From Undaria pinnatifida (taxonomy: Eukaryota > Sar > Phaeophyceae > Laminariales > Alariaceae), in the NCBI GenBank assembly GCA_012845835.1, contig JABAKD010000007.1, forward strand, positions 7,638,066 to 7,702,065: 64,000 nucleotides of DNA, read 5' to 3'. The notes beneath the pieces were generated by a model. It did not search any database, was not told where the DNA came from, and was given only the letters and a program-made list of their open reading frames with translations. Shown one piece after another: positions 32,275-42,464 of the stretch. Both the position numbers and the translations under genes were made by a program. Numbering within the stretch: position 1 is the first letter of the stretch; each line of letters begins with the position of its first letter.

Positions 32275-32412
32275 GTTTTTTGTCTTTGTTCATCCTCAGG
32301 TGGATGGGGAAAAATAAAGCTTCAGCTCACCACACTTCCACGTATTTTCATACGCGTCGCGTGTCGATTTAACTCAGTTGCTTTCACAGCCCAACGCTAG
32401 CTGGCGCACCCT
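32275..32412 (+). repeat. Dispersed repeat family E, copy 2
   Basis: GGTGGATGGGGAAAAATAAAG, GCTCACCACACTTCCACGTA, ACTCAGTTGC and CTAGCTGGCG match family E copy 1 in the opposite orientation. Confidence 0.7.
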
Positions 32413-32556
32413 TCGGGTCGATGTAGTAGATATCTTTTTTTTCAATATCGAGTAGAAGTCCCCCCCTGAAGTAAAAAAATAATTTGGGAGACTCGAACCC
32501 ACGGTCCCAAATTGCTACTCTGTCACCCTAACATTTTTACTTCAGATATCATGTAC

Positions 32557-32589
32557 GTACAGTCGAGGGACCCTTTTAGTGCCGGTACG
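32557..32589 (+). repeat. Left terminal inverted repeat, pogo-like element
   Basis: TA target base pair, then CAGTCGAGGGACCCTTTTAG and GTGCCGG. It pairs perfectly with 33700-33728. Confidence 0.9.
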
Positions 32590-32908
32590 TGCACAGAGCG
32601 TTCACCGGCACTAAATCGGGCACCCGGCACTATTGCGAATAGTGCCAAAACGGCACTATTGAGGGCTGGCCAATCCCTCATTAGTGCCGGTACCGGCAAT
32701 AATGAGGTTGTGTTCGATTTATGGTGTAGCGCCCACGCTTACGGGGCCAACAAAGAACGAAATGGATCGACACTATTACTGTACTTTTGAGTGACGTTCC
32801 AGCATGGGCGTGGGCAGAGTTGAGTTTTCTTTTTGTTGTCCTGGGGCGCTCTTTGGTTCTTCATTTTCTTCTGCACCTCACTTATTTGCTTGTTTATGTA
32901 CTGTCGTC

Positions 32909-33240
32909 GGGATAAATTCTCTCCTGTTTGCCTGGCGCACCCGCTTCGATGTTGCAAGAAAAAAAAAACGACAAGCACGACAGGCAGCGCACCGCAAAAA
33001 ATCAAACAACCGTTACCAAAGCTGTAACCCCTGCCCTCACTACTGTACGTCGGGACGAATTCTCTCCTTGTCTGGCGCACCCGCTTCGATGTTGCAAGAA
33101 AAAAAGAAAAATGACATGCACGACGGGCAGCGCACCGCAAAAATCAAACAACCGTTTTTTTAGTGCCACAGCTGTTCGCCGCCCTTACTCCGTAGCAACA
33201 AACTCCCTCATGTCTGCCTGGCGCACCCGCCTCTTGGAAT
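32909..33240. repeat. Tandem repeat of the transposase 3' end, about 140 bp unit
   Basis: Two full units and a partial third share GCCTGGCGCACCCGCTTCGA / TGTCTGGCGCACCCGC, the run of A, GGCAGCGCACCGCAAAAA and AATCAAACAACCGTT. Read on the minus strand, each unit start encodes a variant of the transposase tail (RVRQTRREFVPT against RRVRQADMREFVATE), so the end of the gene and its 3' flank were amplified in tandem. Confidence 0.8.
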
Positions 33241-33550
33241 GCGCTGCAATCATCGCCATCTTCGCTTTCGCTAGGTAGAGCGCCGCGTCTCCATTGCCGC
33301 TCTCCTCTGCTGCCGCTTCCAGGACGCCGAAGTGAGACGACAGTTCACCATAAGCCGGTGGGTCACGGCGCGCGAGCCCCGTGTTGTCATCGCCGCTGTC
33401 CTCCTCCTCGTCCTCCTCCTCGCGGTCGGTAGACACTCGAGTCCCAGCCAGCTGTGCCGTCATGTCTTCCACCGTATCCTCTCTGAGAGCCTCAACCACT
33501 TCATCGTCGTCCTCGATGCATATTGTATATAAATAGGTGTTTCGCGCGTG
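33185..33550 (-). pseudogene. pogo-like transposase C-terminal fragment
   Basis: The minus-strand frame is open from about 33550 and ends at a TAA at 33185-33187. It starts with an acidic stretch (IEDDDEVVEALREDTVEDM, then Glu/Asp-rich) and ends with a predicted helical segment (LYLAKAKMAMIAAHSKR) and the tail RRVRQADMREFV. pogo/Tigger-type transposases end with an acidic region, helices and a K/R-K/R-Q-x-x-x-x-x-F-F/V tail, so the match is specific in order and position, inside an element with Tc1/mariner ends. DNA-binding and DDE domains are absent. Confidence 0.6.
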
Positions 33551-33902
33551 CGGAGTACCGGCACTATTGGGGGTGACAGCGGTGCCGAACCGGCACTATA
33601 TCAGGCATGCTTTAATTAGTGCCGGCCTGGCACTATTGAGAGCTCCGCCGGTGGGCAGAGATTTTACCGGCACTATACAGGGCATCTGGCACTATTCAAC
33701 CGGCACTAAAAGGGTCCCTCGACTGTACCAGGTACGTGTGAAGACAAGACTTATGTTTTTATGAATGACCCTCTTTCCGCTCTCATCATTTCGGTTTAAT
33801 TCTAGTATAACACGAAAGAGTTTTGTTTACAACAGCAGTAGCTGATCGCACTAGATATCAATCTTCATACTTCGACGTATGATACCATTTATATTACTGA
33901 GT

Positions 33903-33920
33903 CATGTCATCATGCAAAAA
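33903..33920 (+). repeat. 18-bp direct repeat outside the 265-bp repeat, left
   Basis: CATGTCATCATGCAAAAA, identical to 46174-46191. It lies 4 bp outside the left 265-bp repeat; the right copy lies 20 bp outside the right one. Confidence 0.85.
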
Positions 33921-33924
33921 GGAG

Positions 33925-34189
33925 AGGGTTATGACCTTCGGGAACCGAAAGCGGCGTAACCCGTGGTTTGTTTGGACGCGAAAAAAATTAGGGTTGTTGT
34001 TCCATGCTCTGGTAGCGGTCCACCACACGGTAGTTGGTGGCCATCACTCTTCGGTTGACTCGCGCGGCTAGGTAAGCCCGCACGTCGGAGCGCAAGGGAC
34101 GATACCGTGTAGGCTGTGCGACCAGAGAAGAGGCAAGTGTTAGTAGCCGGCCAGCGACCCAGCATTAGGTCGGCTCTCGTGATATTTCT
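33925..34189 (+). repeat. 265-bp direct repeat, left copy
   Basis: Matches 45889-46153 with no indels and roughly nine substitutions (about 96-97% by eye). The right copy lies only 250 bp after the recombinase ORF, so the pair may be terminal direct repeats of the tyrosine-recombinase retrotransposon, as in PAT/Ngaro elements. No RT-related coding lies next to the left copy, and about 8 kb of other repeats intervenes. Confidence 0.7.
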
Positions 34190-35729
34190 GTCGTTTGTGT
34201 CTATTTCTCTGGACGTGCTTGACGAGAATCTGGTTATGTTTGTCGGTCACATCCCAGCGACGAACCGAAAGGAGTGGGCTGCAATATATTATCACGCAGA
34301 TAGTATACAGCGCCCTGGTCCTGCATGTGACAAGCCAAATATGTAAGAAATACAGAATGTCTACCTGGTACTCCGTCGAGTCAGGCGTTGGACAGTATTT
34401 CACCGGTAATAAAAAATGTGAGAAGATAGACGCATAATACTTACCCAATCTCCGTCGAGACGGGCAGACGGGCGTTGACTTATGACGACGTAATTATTTG
34501 TACCCCCCCTTCATGCTCGAAGTGAGAAACCAAAGACAGGATTCGTCTCCGTCGTGGCAGGCATTTCGTTATTGCTGTATGCGACCGCCGGTCTCTTGGC
34601 TTCGCAGGTTTCGCTTACAATCGATGGGTCATGGTTTCAGGTAGGGTTGAGACAGAATACGTACCCAGTCTACGTTGAGAGGGGCGCTGATTTACGTCGC
34701 CAATTATTTGTACCCTCCTTCATGCTCGAAGTGAGAAACAAAAGACAGAATACCTACACCTCGTCTCCGTCGAGACAGGCGTTTAGTTATTGCTGTATGC
34801 GACCGCCGGTATCACGGCTTCGCATGTTTCGCGTACAATCGATGGGTCATGGTTTCAGGTGGGGTTGAGAAGCTCGATACAGAATACGTACCCAGTCCCC
34901 GTTGCGACGGGCGTTGACGTCTGTCGCCAATCACTTGTACCCCCTTTCATGCTCGAATTGAGAAACCAAAGACAGGATACTTACACCTCGTCTCCATCGA
35001 GGCAGGCGTTTGGTTATCGCTGCATGCGACCGCTGGTATCACGGCTTAGTAGGTTTCGCGTACAATCGATGGGTCATGGTTTCAGTTGGGGTTGAGGCAG
35101 AATACGTACCCAGTCTCCGTTGAGACAGGCGATGATTTATGTCGCCAATTATTTGTACCCCCCTCTTCATGCTCGAATTGAGAAACCAAAGACAGGATAA
35201 CTACACCTCGTCTCCGTCGAGACAGGCGTTTAGTGTTTGCTGTATGCGACCGCCGGCATCACGGCTTCGCATGTTTCGCGTACAATCGATGGGTCATGGT
35301 CTCAGGTGGGCTCGATTAAATGAAGAAGTCAGATACAGAATATCAGGCTTCGGTGCGGTCTAAATGCATACCCAGTCTCCGTTGAGACAGGCGATGATTT
35401 ATGTCGCCAAATTTTTGTACCCCCCCATTCATGCTCGAATTGAGAAACCAAAGACAGAATACCCACACCTAGTCTCCGTCGAGACAGGCGTCGGGTGAAT
35501 TCTGTATGGGAAGTCGAGAGAGGCGATCGCCACGCCGTTGCGTGCGACCGCAGGTATCACGGCTTCACATGTTTCGCGGACAATCGATGGGTCATGGTTT
35601 TTAGGTGGGCTCGAATTATGCAGCCGTCGCTGTGTAGTACGGGTACCTGGTACAGCAGAAAATGTGATCGGACAAGTCGCGAATCATCGTCGTACGTATG
35701 TATATTATATTTTATGTATATTATATAAA

Positions 35730-36675
35730 TAGCACAGACTGACTAAAATCATCCTGTTGACCCTGATAGCTACACTGCTGTAGCTGTAAGGGGAGTCGCC
35801 GACCTATATCCTTAATGAGGACACACAACTCGTAATGCGCGCGATCGGAGTATCACACACAGCTTGCAAAGATGAGTTTCGACGAAATCTTCGATCTCAC
35901 AGCTGGAGTGTATTTTAATCACACACAGCTTGCAAATATGACTTTCGACGAAATCTTCGATCTCACAGCTGGAGTGTATTTTTGGAGTATTAAATAAATT
36001 AAAATACACTCCAGCTGTGAGATCGAAGATTTCGTCGAAAGTCATATTTGCAAGCTGTGTGTGATTAAAATACACTCCAGCTGTGAGATCGAAGATTTCG
36101 TCGAAACTCATATTTGCAAGCTGTGTGTGATACTCCGATCGCGCGCATTACGAGTTGTGTGTCCTCATTAAGGATATAGGTCGGCGACTCCCCTTACATA
36201 ATAAATTAAAATACACTCCAGCTGTGAGATCGAAGATTTCGTCGAAACTCATCTTTGCAAGCTGTGTGTGATACTCCGATCGCGCGCATTACGAGTTGTG
36301 TGTCCTCATTAAGGATATAGGTCGGCGACTCCCCTTACAGCTACAGTGTAGCTATCAGGGTCAACAGGATGATTTTAGTCGGTCAGTGCGCGGAAACTAT
36401 AAAACCCGTTTCTGAGGGGGACAAAATCTGACAGCTGTGAAGGGAAAGGGGGGTCTGGTTTTGATCAAAAGCGAGCGGGTTTGGAGGGGGGCGGGGGAGG
36501 GGGGGGGAAGGGGCAATTTGTGCATGTAAGCTATAAATCCCTTCGAGGGGATAAATCTGACGGTTTTGGCACCAGTATATTATTGGGGGCGGGGGTGGGG
36601 GGGGGGGGGGGGGGGGGGGGAGGGCGGGGGGAGGGCGGGGGGGGGTGGGTGGGGGGGGGCGGGGGGGTGGGGGGG
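35730..36675. mobile_element. GTE inverted dimer inserted in composite copy 1
   Basis: A truncated reverse arm (35731-35982) faces a forward arm with duplicated heads at 36001, 36066 and 36206 and a G-rich 3' end with a 24-nt run at 36597-36620. Composite copies 2 (39421) and 3 (40405) show the uninterrupted site GTATGTATATATCTATACCA, so the insertion point is directly visible. Confidence 0.9.
35786..36197. repeat. Near-perfect 197-bp inverted repeat, 18-nt loop
   Basis: Arms 35786-35982 and 36001-36197 are complementary with one mismatch seen (CATCTTTG versus CATATTTG). Each arm holds a complete GTE head, a 65-bp nested duplicate of the head start and the block down to TCGGCGACTCCCCTTAC. 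The loop is GAGTATTAAATAAATT-like. Confidence 0.9.
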
Positions 36676-36964
36676 GCTATACTACAGGTATGGTACCGAA
36701 TATATCACAATACGCAGACCATGGTAAGAATGGTCATGAATCTGATGCGAAATTACGTGTCAATCGCTGAAATATTGGTCATCGTCATCATGTATTCATC
36801 GCGTATGCACGACAACTAAAGTGCTAGATGAACCGGATGTAAGTTCCGACACCGTCTATTAAATGGATGAACCGGAGGCGAAAAAAAAAAAAAAGAAAAA
36901 GAATATGAAAAAAATATATATATTTATATATATAATACGAATAGCTGAAAAATATTTTCACGCG

Positions 36965-37040
36965 TAGTATTGTTGTTTTCTCACATTAACTCTCGTCAAA
37001 AATCTAGAGTCCGTGGTCACACAAAGGTGCTGGAGCTCTA
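36965..37040 (+). repeat. Family R2 fragment
   Basis: TTGTTGTTTTCTCACATTAA and AGAGTCCGTGGTCACA match the start of R2; the rest is missing. Confidence 0.5.
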
Positions 37041-38236
37041 GGAAGATTCTAAAAACCAAGTGAAATCAAAAGTCGTCAGGGGAATACAACTCTTTCCCGC
37101 CTAAAAAAGCACGATACGGAAAAAAGGCGCACAAGTGAAAAGGTCAAATGTGCAAACTTAACTCACATGGCCGCGAGTATCCACTCAACTACAGCATAGA
37201 GTTCCCCCGTCCCCACAACTAACCAACTCGCGGCTACAAACTACAGCGGTTGGGCTGCCTGCACCGTACGAACCGCACCGTAATCGTGAGTTTAGACGAA
37301 CGCGCCTGCTGTCTGGAGTGCTGTCAGAGTGACGACCCGCGGGCATGCAGTGAAACAAGAGCAGTGGAACCAAAAACCACAGTACAGATATCAATCATCG
37401 CCCCTCATTCCCGAGTTATTTGACAGGTTGCAGCGCAGCTACGACGCCCGTGCCTGAAAATTGAAAATTGCGGCGGGTCGTTCCCCGTGAAGGGTATACA
37501 ACTCTTCTACAAACTCTACAAAAATCAGTGACGTAAGTAACATGTTGTACTACTGCCTCGTAAAAATAACCCTTGAAAAAACGACGATCGCTGCTCTCAT
37601 GATGATGATGTGCGTGCCGGTCGTGGGTCTGCGTGTGCCATCCTCCTGCTGTGGTTCTCCGTGGCCGCCTCATCGCCTTAGCTCACTCGGCCAGCTCCTT
37701 CGCACTTGCTCTCGTTCACACTCAATTCCAGCCGGTTCCCCTTCTCCCCCGTCCAAAAAAAACAAAATGCTCCACGCAGTTTGCGGTGCTGATCTGAAAA
37801 ACAAAAATTCTCGTGCAGGGAGAGTTCAATCCGTCTCTTCCCCGCCCGTCGACGGCCAGTCGCCCTCCTCCTTCGTCGTCGAATCCAGCCTCCTGCCGGC
37901 GCAGTTCCCTCCACGCAAACCGATACTGCGCCGTAGCGTGGCTCGTGGTGGCGCCTGCCTCCGCGCACGAGCATCCCGATTAAGCATTGCTGCTCCGCCG
38001 CTGCTGCCTAAAAAGACGCGCGAATCGTAGGTGACCATGCCTAACGCACCACGTACGACCCAACTCTACCGCCACGCCTAAGCCTCGCGGCCACACGCAG
38101 CAGCAAGAAGGTATCACTCCTTGAGGGTGAGTCCGGCCTTACACCCGCCAGAAAGACCCCCCCACTCTCGCTACAAGCCTGCTAGGGCATGCTTCGCAGC
38201 ATGCCTTACCGAGGCGGCAAGGGGGAACGAAGTTGT
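37041..38236. other. Unassigned region with a 162-codon frame
   Basis: A plus-strand frame at 37542-38030 has a non-ATG first codon and a hydrophobic MMMMCVPVVGLRV stretch. A minus-strand frame of 98 codons overlaps it. No domain recognised. A perfect 8-bp-stem hairpin GGCATGCT-TCGC-AGCATGCC lies at 38186-38205. Confidence 0.25.
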
Positions 38237-39660
38237 TAGTATACAGCCCCCTGTTCCTGCAGGTGACAAGCCGAATATGTAAGAAATACAGAATGTCTAC
38301 CTGGCACTCCGTCGAGTCAGGCGTTGGAAAGTATTTCACAGGTAATAAAAAGTAAAAAGATAGACGCATAATACTTACCCAGTCTCCGTCGAGACGGGCA
38401 GACGGGCGTCGACTTATGACGACGTTATTATTTGTACCCCCCCTTCATGCTCGAAGTGAGAAACAAAAGACAGGATACCTATACCTCGCCTCCGTCGAGG
38501 CAGGCATTTGGTTTTTTGCTGTATGCGACCGCCGGTCTCTCGGCTTCGCAGGTTTCGCGTACAATCGATGGGTCATGGTTTCAGGTGGGGTTGAGAAGCT
38601 CGATACAGAATACGTACCCAGTCCCCGTTGCGACGGGCGTTGACGTCTGTCGCCAATCATTTGTACCCCCTTTCATGCTCGAATTGAGAAACCAAAGACA
38701 GGATACTTACACCTCGTCTCCGTCGAGGCAGGCGTTTGGTTATCGCTGCATGCGACCGCTGGTATCACGGCTTTGCGTGTTTTGCGTACAATCGATGGGT
38801 CATGGTTTCAGTTGGGGTTGAGGCAGAATACGTACCCAGTCTCCGTTGAGACAGGCGATGATTTATGTCGCCAAATATTTGTACCCCCCCCTTCGTCCTC
38901 GAATTGAGAAACCAAAGACAGGATAACTGCACCTCGTCTCCGTCGAAACAGGCGTTTAGTTTGCTGTATGCGACCGCCGGCATCACGGCTTCGCATGTTT
39001 CGCGTACAATCGATGGGTCATGGTCTCAGGTGGGCTCGATTTAATGAAGAAGTCAGATACAGAATATCAGGCTTTGGTGCGGGCTAAATGCATACCCAGT
39101 CTCCGTTGAGACGGGCGTTGACCTATATAGGTTGTTAGTATGTAGCCCATTCATGCTCGATTTGATAAACCAAAGACAGAATACCCGCACCTAGTCTCCG
39201 TCGAGACAGGCGTCGGGTGAATTCTGTATGGGAAGTCGAGAGAGGCGACCGCCACGCCGTTGCGTGCGACCGCAGGTATCACGGCTTCACATGTTCCGCG
39301 GACAATCGATGGGTCATGGTTTTTAGGTGGGCTCGAATTATGCAGCCATCGCTGTGTAGTACGGGTACCTGGTACAGCAGAAGATGTGATCGGACAAGTC
39401 GCGAATCATCGTCGTACGTATGTATATATCTATACCACAGGTATGGTACCGAATATATCACAATACGCAGACCATGGTGAGAATGGTCATGAATCTGACG
39501 CGAAATTACGTGTCAATCGCTGAAATATTGGTCATCGCCATCATGTATTCATCGCGTATGCACGACAACTCAAGTGCTAGATAAAGCGGAGGCAAAAAAA
39601 AAAAATATATATATATATTTATATATATATATATATACGAATAGCTGAGAAATATTTTTA
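38237..39660 (+). repeat. Tandem-repeat composite, copy 2
   Basis: Same order as copy 1: leader TAGTATACAGCCCCCTGTTC, tandem units from 38390, a variant unit with TATAGGTTGTTAGTATGTAG (39126), 3' module from 39219, uninterrupted site at 39421, and end CGAATAGCTGAGAAATATTT just before copy 3. One of three copies, with no GTE inside. Confidence 0.85.
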
Positions 39661-39664
39661 CGCA

Positions 39665-40670
39665 TAGTATACAGCGCCCCGGTCCTGCAGGTGACAAGCC
39701 AAATATGTAAGAAATACAGAATGTCTACCTGGCACTCCGTCGACTCAGGCGTTGGACAGTATTTCACCGGAATAAAAAGTAAGAAGATAGACGCATAATA
39801 CTTACCCAGTCTCCGTCGAGACGGGCAGACGGGCGTTGACTTATGACGACGTCATTATTTGTACCCCCCCACTCTTCATGCTCGAATTGAGAAACCTAAG
39901 ACAGGATACTTACACCTCGTCTCCGTCGAGGCAGGCGTTCAGTTATCGCTGTATGCGACCGCTGGTATCACGGCTTCGCATGTTTCGCGTACAATCGATG
40001 GGTCATGGTCTCAGGTGGGCTCGATTCAATGGAGAAGTCAGATACAGAATATCAGGCTTTGGTTCGGGCTAAATGCATACCCAGTCTCCGTTGAGACGGG
40101 CGTTGACCAATATAGGTTGTTAGTATGTAGCCCATTCATGCTCGAATTGAGAAACCAAAGACAGAATACCCACACCTAGTCTCCGTCGAGACAGGCGTCG
40201 GGTGAATTCTGTATGGGAAGTCGAGAGAGGCGATCGCCACGCCGTTGCGTGCGACCGCAGGTATCACGGCTTCACATGTTTCGCGGACAATCGATGGGTC
40301 ATGGTTTTTAGGTGGGCTCGAATTATGCAGCCGTCGCTGTGTAGTACGGGTACCTGGTACAGCAGAAGATGTGATCGGACAAGTCGCGAATCATCGCCGT
40401 ACGTATGTATATATCTATACCACAGGTATGGTACCGAATATATCACAATACGCAGACCATGGTAAGAATGGTCATGAATATGATGCGAAATTACGTGTCA
40501 ATCGCCGAAATATTGGTCATCGTCATCATGTATTCATCGCGTATGCACGACAACTCAAGTGCTAGATGAACCGGATGTAAGTTCCGACAGCGTCTACTAA
40601 ATGGATGAACCGAAGGCGAAAAGAAAAAGAAAAAAAAGAAAAATATATACATATATACGAATATATATAT
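39665..40670 (+). repeat. Tandem-repeat composite, copy 3
   Basis: Directly follows copy 2. It has fewer tandem units (shorter by some 300-400 bp), the same 3' module (40204-40411) and the same uninterrupted site at 40405. Its A/TA-rich end is cut by the GTE copy starting near 40670. Confidence 0.85.
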
Positions 40671-41467
40671 ATTATAAAAATTAAAATACACTCCAGCTGT
40701 GAGATCGAAGATTTCGTCGAAACTCATCTTTGCAAGCTGTGTGTGATACTCCGATCGCGCGCATTACGAGTTGTGTGTCCTCATTAAGGATATAGGTCGG
40801 CGACTCCCCTTACAGCTACAGTGTAGCTATCAGGGTCAACAGGATGATTTTAGTCAGTCTGTGCGCGGAAACTATAAAACCCGTTTCTGAGGGGGACAAA
40901 ATCTGACAGCTGTGAAGGGAAAAAAGGGGGGGGCCCGGTTTTGATCAAAAGCGGGCGGGTTTGGAGGGGGGCGGGGGGGGGGGGGGGGGGTGGGGGGGGC
41001 AGCTCGATATGTGTCTGGAAACTATACGTTATTTTGAGGGGATAAATGTGACATTTTCGGAAATAATACATCAGTTTATCCTGTATATCCTGGGGTAAGT
41101 CGTACAATCAGTGAGTAACATGAGGGTGGAGTGTTCGAGGGGGTGGGGTTGGGATGGGTTGGGGGGGGAGAAGGGGGCGTTCGAGGCGGCGGGGGGGGGG
41201 GGGGGACACAGCGGCATGGATGGCTCTCGAAAGATATCCTGTGCGTGAAGTGTTTATTTATGTGGCGGATTTCGATATTTGGTGGGGCGTTTGAGTAAGG
41301 GAGAGCAAGAGGGGGGGGGGGGGGGGGGGGAGATTATTGAGGGGGTTTAGGCGACGAATAATATCCAAATACACTTCGGCTGTGAGATCAAAGATATGTA
41401 TCAGCTTGTTATACGCGTGGTGCTAGGTCCAGGCGATCGTGCAGGTGGTCGGGAAAGAGGGGGCGTT

Positions 41468-41501
<34 letters not shown>

Positions 41502-41800
41502 ACACAGCGGCATGGATGGCTCTCGAAAGATAATGAGGTGATATCCTGTACGTGAAGTGTTTATTAATGTGGCGGATTTTGATATTTGGTGGGGCGTTTG
41601 AGCAAGGGAGAGCAAGAGGGGGGGGGGGGGGAATTTTAGGAGGTTTAGGTCACAAATAATATTCAATTACACTTCGGCTGTGAGATCAAAGATATGTAGC
41701 AGCTTGTTATACGCGTGGTGCTAGGTCTAGGCAATCGTGTAGGTGGTCGGAAAAGAGGGGGCGTTGGAGGGGGGGGGGGGGGGGGGGGGGGGGAATATAA
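40670..41800 (+). mobile_element. GTE family copy with repeated internal units
   Basis: Head at 40680, then CGGTTTTGATCAAAAGCGGG, G tract 40975-40990, a GTGTCTGGAAACTATACGTT unit, then two near-identical units of about 298 bp (starting CATGGATGGCTCTCGAAAGA at 41214 and 41511). G runs include 30 nt at 41471-41500 and 25 nt at 41769-41793. Both ends abut TA-rich DNA (ATATATATATTATAAAAATT left, AATATAATATATATAAA right). Confidence 0.9.
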
Positions 41801-42006
41801 TATATATAAATTCGGACGGGGTCGAACGGGGGTTGGAAGGACACTCGATGCGTACCAGGTAGAATGTATCCCCCTGGTACCAGGTTCTCCGCATTCGATG
41901 GTTCAAAGTATATCTGGGATACGAGCAGGTTACGAACCGGTATATATATCATATATATAATGTATGTATATATATCAATTGGTGGTATAAAATGTATATA
42001 TTTTAA
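41801..42006. other. TA-rich spacer with dyad sequence
   Basis: Holds TA microsatellites and a GTACCAGG...CCTGGTAC inverted pair (41848-41885). No coding seen. Confidence 0.4.
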
Positions 42007-42464
42007 TTGTTATATGCGGGTGGTATGATAGTCGTCCGCGGGCGGCACGTCAAGTTCGGCAAGAAGCGGCCCGTCGGCGGCGAAGCGGGCGAAGACGCAG
42101 ACGGCGAGGCACTGTTTCGGTTGGGCCAAAAAGGAGGGTTGCCGTTTCCCGCAATGTGCATTCCTTCACGACCCCGCGAAGAAGTATCGCAGCGGCAGCG
42201 CTGCAGCATCCGATGGATCTCGTGCTCTTAGCGCGGGAGCCGGGGGGTCACAAGCCGGCGCGCAAGCAAGGGGACAAGCCAGGGCACAGGGTGGTTCGAC
42301 AGCTCGCACTGCCGCTGTACCTAGCAACCCGTAGGGGTGCGGGCTCCGCTCACCCGCGGGACCAACTCTGGGAGGACATCGAGCTGCAGCTACCAGGTGG
42401 GAGGCGCCGCTGGTACACCCGGGGTCGGAACCTGTATCCTGATCAGGTGTGGTCGAGAGTTTGA
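42007..42464 (+). pseudogene. Unassigned N-terminal (gag-like?) coding remnant
   Basis: Two overlapping frames, about 42007-42231 (VVRGRHVKFGKKRPVGGEAG) and 42156-42464 (PMDLVLLAREPGGHKPARKQ), share the GC-rich codon bias of the downstream RT. By position they would be the end of a gag-like protein or the RT N-terminus. No domain is recognised. Confidence 0.3.

Larger units (their letters stand above)
32560..33725 (-). mobile_element. Non-autonomous pogo-like (Tc1/mariner) DNA transposon
   Basis: The left end begins CAGTCGAGGGACCCTTTTAG and the right end is its exact reverse complement; counting the flanking bases, 29 of 29 nt match (32557-32585 versus 33700-33728). TA flanks both ends (32558-32559 and 33726-33727), the target duplication of Tc1/mariner elements. 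Inside, CCGGCACTA / TAGTGCCGG motifs are repeated near both ends (32574-32700, 33550-33712). The only coding remnant is a transposase-like C-terminus on the minus strand; the catalytic DDE domain is missing. The 1,166-bp length and perfect TIR suggest an internally deleted, fairly young copy needing transposase in trans. Confidence 0.85.
34301..36880 (+). repeat. Tandem-repeat composite, copy 1, interrupted by GTE
   Basis: The 5' leader begins TAGTATACAGCGCCCTGGTC. Then come about five units of 200-260 bp, each with CCCAGTCTCCGTYGAGAC, TTTGTACCCCCC, TTCATGCTCGAA, GAAACCAAAGACAG, a GTATGCGACCGCYGG block and TACAATCGATGGGTCATGGT. The 3' module starts GAATTCTGTATGGGAAGTCG (35498). A GTE dimer splits that module at 35706-36676; it resumes with CTATACTACAGGTATGGTAC and ends in an A-rich/TA-rich run and CGAATAGCTGAAAAATATTT. 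Short frames across it are not conserved in length and I do not call them coding. Confidence 0.85.

Noticed and set aside
32484-32520. tRNA-like B box (GGGTTCGAGTCTCCC in reverse)
   Set aside because: The A-box-like sequence is too close, no cloverleaf can be folded, and no copy was found elsewhere.
41848-41885. GTACCAGG...CCTGGTAC inverted pair as a recombination or origin site
   Set aside because: Arms of about 8 bp are short and occur only once; not enough evidence.
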